This document shows, in pieces, positions 49,251 through 59,834 of a stretch of DNA of 64,000 nt. The notes beneath the pieces were generated by a model. That model searched no databases. It had not been told where the DNA came from and saw only the letters and a list, made by a program, of their open reading frames with translations. Source of the stretch: Agaricus subrufescens (lineage: Eukaryota > Basidiomycota > Agaricomycetes > Agaricales > Agaricaceae); contig CM057057.1 in assembly GCA_029945375.1 (NCBI GenBank), forward strand, positions 4,836,001 to 4,900,000, in the 5' to 3' direction. Every line of letters starts with the position of its first letter. Position 1 is the stretch's first letter. A program made the position numbers and the translations under genes.

Positions 49251-50829
49251 CAGTGGGGGACAAAACTGTTCCAATGTTTTGTACCTTTGCAAAGAATGCT
49301 ATATACCAGTGCACATAAAATGTTTAAAATCTTGAGGATATTTATGAATATACCTTAGTATCTAAGCTACCATTGTGTGATGTTATGTGGCTGTACAGTT
49401 ATTATTGGTCATTATATAATCCTTTTAAGTCAGAGCATCATTGGAACAGTTTTGTCCCTGTACATTGAAAATACAGAATTGGCTACTTATCAAGGCAGAG
49501 GATACTATTTTCTGGCTATCAAAGCTACAAATGGTAGATTTGGTATTGATCCCATCAATATCTGATCAAATGCTGCTGATATGATATCAGAATCCATCTA
49601 TATGCTGCTCTATAGATGTAATAATCTATTAGGTAGAAATTCATTAACTTTTACCTCACTATTGATATTTATTTACTGTATTTTGGCAAAACTCATATTA
49701 AGAGGCTGGTTGAACTCAACAATATCTAATTTTAGGTAATCCATACTATTTTAAAGTTGATTTGCTGCTATATCACATTTGTTAAGCTTGTACTTGATAT
49801 ATTCTACCTATAATACTCTAGGATTGAATTCATGTGAAAATTCCAAAATATATCTGAAAAGATTAACATTCAATAATACTTCATGTTTAGTAGTGATTTG
49901 AGCTCTTGCCCATTCTTTGCAATCTTAGGTTATAATTCTTTTCATTTATACACACTAGCACTTTTTACCCTCTGCTTGTAAAGCTCTTACCCTTCCATCA
50001 ACATATTGTTTTCAATTAGATATGATTACAATCTATTATTCTCAATATCCTGAGCCTATTTATGTCTTTATTAGTCATCAGAAACAAGCCCTGGTACACT
50101 TGTACAGATACTCTCCAAAGTCTACTATATATTTATGTAAGTACAGGCTTGTGCAGGAAGGTCAAAGCTTTTGTTTGCTCTTTGATTGATTGTTACATAA
50201 GCACCAACATTTATAGCATTAATTGGAACAATCAGCTTCCCAGCAAGTGTGTTGTTTGTGTGCAAAGAATAGATGAAAATATATTTCTACCTAAGGATGA
50301 CCATATTTATGTCAGCAAATAAGTCTTTAAATGGCATAAATTACATAATACAATATATTATTGTACTTAGATGACTGTTCTAATATAAATCACATCATGA
50401 ACCTTGAAAACATTGTAATAATAAGCTAGAGATTAAAGATTTACTACTTAATAAAGTTTCTAATGTTTAGAGTAGCATATAGATGGATTCTGATATCATA
50501 TCAGCAGCATTTGATCAGATTTTGATGGTATCAATACCAAATCTACCATTTGTAGCTTTGATAGCCAGAAAATAGTATCCTCTGCCTTGATAAGTAGCCA
50601 ATTCTGTATTTTCAGTGCACAGGGACAAAACTGTTCCAATGATGCTCTGACTTAAAGCTATTATATAATGACCAATAATGACTGTACAGTCACATAACAT
50701 CACACAATGGTAGCTTAGATATTAAGGTATATGCATAAATATCCTCAAGATTTTAAACATTTTATGTGCACTGGTATATAGCATTCTTTGCAAAGGTACA
50801 AAACATTGGAACAGTTTTGTCCCCCACTG
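49251..50829. mobile_element. Family A non-autonomous element, copy 2 (inverted relative to copy 1)
   Basis: A 1,579-bp copy lies between TA dinucleotides (49,249-49,250 and 50,830-50,831). It has the same CAGTGGGGGACAAAACTG ends, long inverted arms and inner inverted site as copy 1. The central region matches copy 1 in reverse orientation: the segment with GCTGATTGTTCC at about 43,061-43,072 in copy 1 reads as its inverse near 50,227. There is no transposase frame. Confidence 0.85.
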
Positions 50830-50831
50830 TA

Positions 50832-51530
50832 GTATAGTCTAATAAATCCAAATCTGAGAATAAACTGTGATGACACCCTGCAGGGATTACCCATCACAAG
50901 GGATTTCTGTTCTGATATGTATACCAAAATAGAGTCTTTTTTTGATGGTTTAAAATTCACATGAGCAAGAAGTAGCTGATTAGCTGATTAGAGGAGAAGT
51001 CTCATCCTTGAATCTTTTTGTTGAAAAGATTGTATGACTACATTAGCATAGGAGAGAATTATTGGTAAGAAGGGGTTCATCAGCAAAATGTCAAAATCCT
51101 TTTACATACTTTTTATACTTATTCCCAAAATAAGTAAAATAAGCATAATAAGGGAATCTGTGTACTGGGAAATTTACTTCTCATACTCCAAAAAAAGTAT
51201 AGTGCTTACATATGTACAAGTATGTATGTATAATAAGTGCAATAAGTGTGAAATGAACCATGAGAGAACATCAATAAATTTGATCTCATGAATTTTGATC
51301 TTGCAACATTAATTTGTTAATTGTAGACTAGTGATCATTTTCTATAGTATTTCAAAAGGAAGGTAGTCAGAGTACACATTAACCTAGAAGATATGATAGT
51401 AGTCTAATGAATCTTCATATGTATGTAATATTTTGTGGCACAGGCTCTTTTGTGAAACAAGGAAGTAAATGAACAGCACACAAAATGCTGTTAACATGGA
51501 CAATAGCAAGGTCAGGGATATCTAGGTTGT
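50832..51530. other. AT-rich spacer upstream of the copia element
   Basis: About 700 bp with short open frames (50,745-50,960 overlapping the repeat edge; 51,088-51,291) that I cannot assign. It ends in GTTGT, the left target-site copy of the LTR element. Confidence 0.35.
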
Positions 51531-51829
51531 TGTTAGACTGCCCCAGCAGTCTTGTGTTAGAGTGCCCCAATGGTCTTGTATATGGACTTAGAGATGGTAC
51601 GACTTTCTGATCATGTGATATATTAGTAAGCACATGTTGAACTTGTCTGTGAATGCTCTAGAAGCCCTTAGCTTCTTAGACTTGTTCACAGGTGAGTATA
51701 AAGTTCTGTATCTTGATAGCTTAGCTTCTTAGACTTGTTCACAGGATATCATATTCAGTTCTAATCCAATTCACTTGTGACTACCATCATTAGGATTGTC
51801 TCCTCATGCACTATGTTCTACATCCAACA
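51531..51829 (+). repeat. 5' LTR of the copia element
   Basis: 299 bp, starting TGTTAGACTG and ending CCAACA. It is 24 bp longer than the 3' LTR because its first ~24 bp are repeated in tandem (TGTTAGACTGCCCC then TGTTAGAGTGCCCC). Internally the motif AGCTTCTTAGACTTGTTCAC occurs twice. Confidence 0.9.
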
Positions 51830-51846
51830 GGTTATGGGCCCCAGCT
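51830..51846 (+). promoter_or_regulatory. Primer-binding site (initiator-Met tRNA, anticodon region)
   Basis: GGTTATGGGCCCCAGC immediately follows the LTR. It matches the complement of the initiator methionine tRNA anticodon stem-loop (GGTTATGGGCCCAGC) apart from one extra C. Internal, half-tRNA priming of this sort is known for Drosophila copia. Confidence 0.6.
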
Positions 51847-51953
51847 TCTAACTATTGGAAAAACAAGTTTTCATTTACCACCATTAATCATTCTTATCCC
51901 CTTCTCTTCTCTCCCTAATCTATTTTGTTTCCCCTGCTCTCAAATTGACTCCT

Positions 51954-54900
51954 ATGGCTTCTGGAATGCCTACATTTGTGAAGCTCAATGTGGAGAACTA
52001 TACAATGTGGTCTAGCAAGATGGAGGCATGGCTGCAAGCTTCTGGGCTATGGAGAATTATCTCTGGCAAGCAGAAGTCCCCCACTGTCTCCTCCACTGTT
52101 ACCCAGGCTGAAGCAGACATTCTGGATGCTTACAAGGCTTGCTGTGACAAGGCTGCAGGTTGGCTATACTTGATGGTTGAACAGGAGCAAAGGGTGCACT
52201 TTAATAGCATCCAGGATGACCCCATGAAGATGTGGGAGGCTCTGGAGGCTGTACATCATCAGAAGAAGGCTGGAATGAGGTTTAATGCCTATGATAACCT
52301 CTTCAGCATCTGAAAACTCAAAGAAGAGTCACTACAATTGCTTATCAACAGAGTAGAGGGCTGCAAGCATCGCATTAAGGAGTTGAGACCCTCCTCCTTC
52401 ACTCTCAACATGCTAGATGATAAGCTGGCATCTATGACCCTCATTAGAGCCCTCCCCAACAATTATTCCACCTTCTCCTCATCTCTCCTGCTCATGGGCA
52501 AGCTGGACAAGACCATAATTCATCAGGCCTTTGTCACAGAGGATATTCAATGCAAAAAATGCACTGGGGATGCTTTGGGAAGCTCCCAGGCCCTAGCCAC
52601 TCACTTTGGCTTCAAAAATGTGTCAGTGAGCTGTGATTTCTGTGGGAGGCTGGGTCACAAGGTGGAGATGTGTAGGGCATTCAAAAACACAAGAAAACAC
52701 ACCAAGGAGGATGCTCAGAAGCCTAGAACTTGCAGAAACAAGGCTAACAAGGCTCAGGATGCTTCAAACAACACCTCAGGCTCTGCAGCAAGCTCCTCTT
52801 TGAGTTCTAGCCCCAAAAAAGTGCAGAGAGTCCATGAATTTGCTGGAAATGCAAGTGCCTCACATCCCTCCCCTTCCCCTTTGCTTTCTACGCCTCTACA
52901 GCTCAATGCTGACTTCCATTGGCTTGCAGACACTGGGGCCACTTCTCATATGACCCCACATTGTCACTGATTCAAGAACTACTCCCCCCATTGCATTCCT
53001 ATCCAATTAGCTGATAATTCAGTTGTATACTCTGCTGGGATAGGGTCTGTGGTTTTTCAGCCACTTGTTAATGGAAAGGAGGCTAGAGCAGTTGAGTTTT
53101 GGAGAGTACTGCATGTTCCTGACCTCAGGAGTAATCTGCTGTTGTGTTTATACTTTGCTCAGCACAAGGGCTTCACTATTACCATCTCTGCTCACTCTAT
53201 TGCTTTCCAGTGCAAGGGAACAATGCTTTTTATGGCTACTATTCACTCCAACAACTCTGCTGAGCTAGATGGTTCTACTATCACTTCCGAGGCTGCTTTT
53301 GCTGTGTCTACACTGCCAGCTGACCTCTCCCTGTGGCATCATCACTTCAATCATCACAATTATGCTGATGTGAAGTCTATGTTGAGTAAGGACCTTGTTA
53401 CAGGCTTTAAACTCAATTCTAATGCTCCTCCTGACCCAATATGCAAGCCCTGCCTTGCAGGAAAGATGCATTTGCTTCCACTTCCTCCCTCCCTCAACCA
53501 TAATCAATCCCCTCTTGATCTGGTGCACTCAGACCTTCATGGACTGCTCCCAGTCACTTCCTACTCAGGCTACAAGTTCTGGATCACATTTATAAATGAT
53601 GTGATGCAATTCCAGGCTGTACACTTGCTTAAAAGCAAGTCAGAAGCCTTTGAAGCATTCAAAGTCTACAAATCCTGGGCCAAAAATCAACTTGGAGTTA
53701 AAATTCAGGCTCTACAGGATGACAAGGGTGGTGAATACATGTCTAAAGCATTTCTAACGTTCACGGAACAGTCTGGGATCAAAAGGAGGCATTCTACTTG
53801 CAACAGGCCTCAGCAAAATGGCCTGGCAGAGTGAGCTAACAGGACTATGGGTGAAAGAATCACTGCCATGCTCTCAGAATCTTGACTGCCTCCCTCTTTT
53901 TGGGGGGAGTGTATCCCTTCTATGGTCCATGTCTGGAATAGGTTGCCTACTGTGTCACTTTCTGGGACTACACCCTTCCAGGCTTTCTATAAGCAGAAAC
54001 CTGATGTCTCCCATCTCCAAGTATGGGGTGCACTGCCTATGTGCATGTACAGCAAGATAAGAGGACTTCTCTAGAGCCCCACTTCAAAAAATGCATCTTT
54101 ATAGGCTATCCTGCAGGCTACAAAGGCTGGAAGTTCTACAACCCAGTCACTAAGCATTTAGTGATCTTGGAGAGAGCTGATTTTGATGAAAGGTACTTTC
54201 CTGGCACTTCTAGAGCCCAACTCAATGCTGTTTCTTCATTTGCTGGCCCTCCCCCCTCCCCTGAGCCTTCTCCTGCACCACCAACATTGCATTTCAGAGT
54301 GCCACCTCTCCTAGATGAAGGGGGTGATACTAGCCCTCTCTCTGCTCACTTTCAGCCTCCCAGTTTGGGATCTCCTTCTGTCCCTCTTGAAGAGGGGACT
54401 CCTCTCCCTGCTCCTCATCCTAGCCCTGCTACTCTGCCCCCACAAGCTCTGATTCTGCTCCCTGTGACTCCTCCCACTGCTAGAGTGCCCCATGAGCCTT
54501 CCAGAGTGCCATGTTGCACTGGATGCATTTGGAAGCCTCCTGGTGACTGGTGGAAGGTCAGACAACCTAATCTGCCTGCTAGAGACCCCGAAGACGATGA
54601 TGAAGCTGCTCTTTCAGCTGATACTGACTTCTATGAGGTCAAGTTTGCTGGGGCTGTTTCTACAGCTGATCCTCACACCTACAGGCTTGCTATGCAGTCC
54701 CCTGACAGGGAACACTGGGTCGATGCTTGTAACACTGAGATATTCAATCTCGAGGCTAACAGGACTTGGGAACTCACTGAACTGCCTCCTGGTAAGAAGG
54801 TAGTCAACTCTGGCTGGGTCTTCAAGGTCAAAAGGCATGCCAATGGCTCTATTGAGTGCTATAGGGCTTGCCTTGTTGCTAAAGGGTTCTCCCAACATCC

Positions 54901-55897
54901 TGGCTTTGACATTAAGGTCATAGTGCCTGTTTTCATTGATGACATTACCCTAGTCTCTAAAAGCAATGCAGCCATGACCTCTGCTGTCTCTGAGCTATCT
55001 TGGCACTTCAAACTGCAAGATCTAGGCTCTACCACTCTTCTGCTGGGCATTCAGGTGAAGCAGAATTGCTCTAAGCGTTCCATCTCCTTCTCCCAGGGGC
55101 TCTACATCAAGGAGCTCCTAGAACAGTTCTATATGGACAATTCTAACTCCTTTTCCACCTCTCTACCTCCTGGCTCTGAGCTCTCAGACATTGTTCCCTC
55201 ACTTGAGGAGCAGGCTGAGATGAAATCAGTTCCCTATCTCTCTGCTGTAGGTGCCCTGCAGTATCTAGCCACCATGACTTGACCCAACATTGCCTATGCT
55301 GTCTCCTACCTTGGGAGATTCAATCACAATCCTGCTCCTGCCCATTGGCTTGCTGTAAAGCATTTACTTCGCTATTTGAAGGGCACAATGCACTACCAGC
55401 TTGTCTACTGAGGTAGTGACTCTGGAGAGCTGTTTACCACCTATTCTGATGCTTCCCATGGTGGCTGCAAGGCCACAGGTCGAGCTACAGGTGGTTATGT
55501 GACTCTAGTGTCTGGGGCTGCTGTAGGATGGTCCTCAAAGTGTCAGCCCTTTGTGACTCTCTCAAGCACTAAGGCTGAGTTTGTTGCTGCTGTCGAAGCT
55601 GGAAAGGAGATCAAGTGGACTAGGAACATCCTGACTGAGTTTGGCAATCACCAGACACTTCCCTCAGTGCTTTTTGTGGATAACAAGTCAGGTATCAGTG
55701 TAGCCAAGAATCCTGAGCACCATGGGCACATGAAACACCTAGATCTTCACTTCTATTGGCTTTGTGAGGCTGTAGAAGATGGAGTCATTGATCCTCTCTA
55801 TGTATCCACTGACCAGCAAGTTGCAGACATCCTAACCAAGGCTGTATCAAGGAAAGTTGTTGATTTTGCTATGCCGTTGTTAGGACTTGGACCTTAG
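51954..55897 (+). pseudogene. copia gag-pol polyprotein gene, inactivated
   Basis: The gag part begins MASGMPTFVKLNVENYTMWS and includes a zinc knuckle CDFCGRLGHKVEMC. Protease: WLADTGATSHMTPH. GAG-pre-integrase: LSLWHHHFNHHNYADV. Integrase: SDLHGLLPVTSYSGYKFW and RRHSTCNRPQQNGLAE. RT: WVFKVKRHANGSIECYRACL, then an abrupt jump from GFDIKVI to VPVFIDDITLVSK, so roughly 150 RT residues are missing and the usual YVDD reads FIDD. RNase H: YSDASHGGCKATGRATGGYV and STKAEFVA. In-frame stops, all TGA, are near 52,313, 52,970, 53,834, 53,884, 55,282 and 55,409. A one-base frameshift lies at the GGGG run near 54,026. Confidence 0.9.
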
Positions 55898-55923
55898 TAT
55901 AGACTGGTTGGATCAAGGGGGTG

Positions 55924-56198
55924 TGTTAGACTGCCCCAACAGTCTTGTATATGGACTTAGAGATGGTACGACTTTCTGATCATGTGATATATTAGTAAGC
56001 ACATGTTGAACTTGTCTGTGAATGCTCTAGAAGCCCTTAGCTTCTTAGACTTGTTCACAGGTGAGTATAGAGTTCTGTATCTTGATAGCTTAGCTTCTTA
56101 GACTTGTTCACAGGATATCATATTCAGTTCTAATCCAATTCACTTGTGACTACCATCATTAGGATTGTCTCCTCATGCACTACGTTCTATGTCTGACA
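55924..56198 (+). repeat. 3' LTR of the copia element
   Basis: 275 bp, from TGTTAGACTG to GTCTGACA, followed by the GTTGT target copy. It differs from the 5' LTR at only a handful of positions plus the 24-bp terminal duplication of the latter. Confidence 0.9.
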
Positions 56199-56424
56199 GT
56201 TGTCTGCTCTAAATGCCCATCCAACAAGCCATATCCCAGTATCTTTGTTCTACTCTTCAGATGAGAATGTATACCACCAGATTAGATCATAGGGGAAGAC
56301 TTGATCCCTATGGGAGAATAAGAAAAAGAAGGACTTGAGCTATGGCATAGCTACATGAAGGACAAAAGTTCTTTCAACAATGAGGTTGGTTTATAGACTT
56401 ATATATATTGTGCTTCTGTGAAAA

Positions 56425-56690
56425 GATGTTTTTAGTATAGATAGACTTTCCAGATTTAAAGTCAGATATATTCACAAAGTGAATTCAACTATGCTGCTTT
56501 GCTAAAGCAGGTGACTTATTCAAACAATGTAGGTAGATATTGGCTTCAATAGCAACTTAGCAAGAGGCCACTGACTAATATCTACATACTATAAGGGCTA
56601 TCAGACCACACCACTCCAAGGATGTGATTTGCAAAGTCCAATTTAGCTATCACAGAGATATCACACACACTGTCAATAGAGTCCCAATTC
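56425..56690 (+). repeat. Dispersed repeat, inverted copy at 61,670-61,930
   Basis: This stretch matches the reverse complement of 61,670-61,930 over about 260 bp. Shared anchors are GACTTATTCAAACAATGT, GTCCAATTTAGCTATCACAG and GGCTATCAGACCACACCACT. Identity is roughly 80 percent with small indels. It has no coding capacity; family unknown. Confidence 0.65.
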
Positions 56691-56731
56691 ATCCAAGTAG
56701 ACCCTACTCCATTGCCGTTCTGTTCATCTGT

Positions 56732-57279
56732 CTAATTGTTTGTCTCATTTTCTATAGATTCTACTTTTGTGGTGTTAATTACCATAGAGACCAGTAGTGC
56801 ATCTGACAAGGTAAATGTAGAAGGATATATCTTTTCTATTCCCTTGGAAGTCACATTGAAGATGTGAAAGAGCTTGCACATATTTGGCTGGTGCTTTTTT
56901 GCTCTGTTAACCTTTGTGTTTTTTGTGAATTTGGTTGCAGGGTTATTACCTGGGAGAGTGCATATCCTCAGTGCATTTCTGAAGCATATCCACTCTAGTT
57001 GGATGTACTGTAACATCAGGAATCTCCTGCATGTACATTGAGGATATCATTCAGAGTTGTCCTTAGTCCACCTGTGATAGCAAGTGCTGTTATCCTTTGA
57101 ACAGTTGTCAGGTTCCTCATTGCCTTTATTAATCCTGATCTCCTCTTGGCTTCATCTTTCAGGTGTGGAGGCTGATACCAGACCTCTAGTGCATATGTCT
57201 TTATTATTGCTACTTTCAAGTATAGTTGGCACTTTGGCTTTTGACTTACTGTATGCCTAGTGCTAGTTTTGCTAGCCAT
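56732..57279 (-). mobile_element. Fragment of a Tad1-like LINE (non-LTR retrotransposon)
   Basis: The minus strand reads YALEVWYQPPHLKDEAKRRS then MRNLTTVQRITALAITGGLR and TTLNDILNVHAG. This fits the stretch between reverse transcriptase and RNase H in fungal Tad1/I-type LINE proteins (pattern YG-x2-VWY, then VQR-x-A-x2-ITG-x-RTT-x2-D-L). A second, frame-shifted part has FRNALRICTLPGNNPATKF, the next conserved block. Upstream RT and downstream RNase H are missing, so it is a dead scrap. Confidence 0.6.
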
Positions 57280-57339
57280 TTAAACAGGAGTACCCAACAT
57301 GTCACCTTTCTACTAGTTGGATGTCCCAGTTACATCATG

Positions 57340-57425
57340 AAAGTTTGTGAATAAGAAGAGGCATAGGGACTTAGCTATAAATCAATGGCAGTAGCTTAGT
57401 GTGTCTGATCTTGTGAGCACTTTCA
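57340..57425 (+). repeat. Direct repeat, second copy at 59,375-59,466
   Basis: GAGGCATAGGGACTTAGCTA and neighbours up to CATA recur at 59,375-59,466 with about 80 percent identity and the same orientation. Family A copy 3 and the family C solo arm lie between the two copies. Confidence 0.6.
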
Positions 57426-57427
57426 TA

Positions 57428-59004
57428 CAGTGGGGGACAAAACTGTTCCAATGTTTTGTACCTTCACAAAGAATGCTATATACCAGTGCACATAAAATGT
57501 TTAAATTCTTGAGAATATTTATGAATATACCTTAGTATCTAAGCTACCAATGTGTGATGTTATGTGGCTGTACAGCTATTATTGGTTATTATATAATACT
57601 TTTAAGTCAGAGCATCATTGGAACAGTTTTGTCCCTGTGCATTGAAAATACAGAATTGGCTACTTATCAAGGCAGAAGATACTATTTTCTGGCTATCAAA
57701 GCTACAAATGGTAGCTTTGGTATTGATCCCATCAATATCTGAACAAATTCTGCTGATATGATATCAGAATCCATCTATATGCTACTCTAAAGATTAGATA
57801 CTTTGTTAAGTAGTAAATCTTCAATCTCTAGCTTATCATTACATTGTCTTCAAGGCTTGTGATGTAATTTATATTAAAACAATTATCTAAGTACAATAAT
57901 ATACTAGATTATGTAATTTATGCCATTTAAAGACTTATTTGCTGACATAAATATGATCATCCTTAGGTAGAAATATACTTTCATCTATTTTTTGCACACA
58001 AACAACCCACTTGCTGGAAAGCTGATTGTTCCAATTAATGCTATAAATGTCAGTGCTTATGCAACAATCAATCAAAGAGCAAACACAAGCTTTGACCTTT
58101 CTCCACAAGCCTGTATTTACATGAATATATAGTAGACTCTAGAGAGTATCTGTAAAAGTGCACCAGGGCTTGTTTCTGATGACTAATCAAGATACAAATA
58201 GGCTCAGAATATTGAGAATAATAGATTATAATTATATGTAACTGAAACAATATGCTGATGGAAGTGTAAGAGCTTTACAAGCAGAGGGTAAAAAGTGTTA
58301 GTGTGTATAAATGAAAAAAATTGTACTGTAAGATTGCATAGAATGGGCAAGAGCTCAAATAACTACTAAACATGAAGTATTATTGAATATTAGTCTTTTC
58401 AGATATATTTTGGAATTTTCACATGATTCAATCCTAGAGTATTATAGGTAGAATATATCAAGTACAAGCTTAACAAATGTGATATAGCAGCAAATCAACT
58501 TTAAAATAGTATTTATTACCTAGAATTAGATATTGTTGAGTTCAACCAGCCTCTTACTATGAGGTTTGCCAAAATACAGTGAATAAATATCAATAGTGAG
58601 GTGAAAGTTAATCAATTTCTACCTAATGGATTATTACATCTATAGAACAGCATATAGATAGATTCTGATATCATATCAGTAGCATTTGATCAGATATTGA
58701 TGGCATCAGTACCAAAGCTATGATTTGTAGCTTTGATAGCCAGAAAATAGTATCCTCTGCCTTGATAAGTAGCCAATTCTGTATTTTCAATGTACAGGGA
58801 CAAAACTGTTCCAATAATGCTCTGACTTAAAAGTATTATATAATGACCAATAATAACTGTATAGCAATATAACATTATGCAATGGTAGCTTAGATACTAA
58901 GGTATATTCATAAATATCCTCAAGACTTTAAACATTTTATGTGCACTAGTATATAGCATTCTTTGCAAAGGTACAAAACATTGTCATGGTTTTGTCCCCC
59001 ACTG
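57428..59004. mobile_element. Family A non-autonomous element, copy 3
   Basis: A 1,577-bp copy in the same orientation as copy 1, between TA dinucleotides (57,426-57,427 and 59,005-59,006). It has CAGTGGGGGACAAAACTG ends, long inverted arms and the inner inverted block. The right end is slightly more decayed (ATTGTCATGGTTTTGTCCCC in place of ATTGGAACAGTTTTGTCCCC). No transposase frame. Confidence 0.85.
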
Positions 59005-59053
59005 TAACTATCTAGGAGGGGTAGTAAGTCTGCCCTAGTGATGCCTCAACAAA

Positions 59054-59270
59054 CTCAGAGAAAAGGGTTGCAATAGATTCTTATCAGGAAACTGCCTATA
59101 CATAACTCCATCAATATTGAGTATTATATAGTAATATGCATATTGTGGGAAAGCAGAAAAGCAGGGCTATCAGACAGTACCACTCATGTGACTCCATGGC
59201 TAATAGTTTCCACGCTATAGTGGTATCCTTGAAGGGGTGCCAAACATTGCAACCCTTTTGTCCATCACTG
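59054..59270 (-). mobile_element. Family C solo terminal arm
   Basis: About 217 bp that match the right arm of the family C element (61,232-61,443). It runs from an inner end with AAAAGGGTTGCAAT through TCCATCACTG, where the outer end meets a TA (59,271-59,272). No transposase and no mirrored arm accompany it. Confidence 0.7.
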
Positions 59271-59272
59271 TA

Positions 59273-59832
59273 GTGAAGGCCCCCATTAGGAAAAGTGTAC
59301 TAACAGGAGGAATATGGCCCAATGGTTAGCAACTGCTCAACTAGAGGTTTTGTTATCAATAAAGTGATTACATTATGAAAGATTCACATATAAAGAGAGG
59401 CATAGAGACTTAGCTATAAATTAATAACAATAGCCTAGCATGTCTGATCTCACAAACACTCTCATATCTCCTCAGCATCCTTACTAGTTATTCATGGAGG
59501 GGATTTTGCCTAACTTGAAGTATGCCCAAGAAGGTTAGTACAATACTTATCTACACAAAAAAGGAAAGTTGGTCTATAGCAGCTTCCAGATTGAAATATT
59601 TAGTAAGCAAAGAATGAAAGACCTTGTGATAAGATAAACCCAGATCACACTGCAATTGCTGAATCATATGTTAGATAGGTCACCAATAGTAGTGACTGTG
59701 GCACTGATTAATGTGCAGTCATCCAAGTTGAAATATCTGACTGTGTAAATAGAAATGATTTTATGAGTAGCAAAATGATAATTCATCAATTAGTAAGGAA
59801 GACAAGCTTAGCAAGCATAGGGGTCTAGTTAG
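59273..59832. other. AT-rich spacer before the family C element
   Basis: About 560 bp, containing the direct repeat 59,375-59,466 (partner 57,340-57,425). The remainder holds nothing I can name. Confidence 0.35.
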
Positions 59833-59834
59833 TA

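Larger units (their letters stand above)
51531..56198 (+). mobile_element. Ty1/copia LTR retrotransposon, degenerate
   Basis: A 4,668-bp element is flanked by the 5-bp target duplication GTTGT (51,526-51,530 and 56,199-56,203). LTRs are at 51,531-51,829 and 55,924-56,198. A primer site follows the 5' LTR and a polypurine tract (AAGGGGGTG) precedes the 3' LTR. The coding order gag, protease, integrase, RT, RNase H is that of Ty1/copia. The coding region is broken by six TGA stops, one frameshift and a deletion of most of the RT core, so it cannot transpose by itself. Confidence 0.93.
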
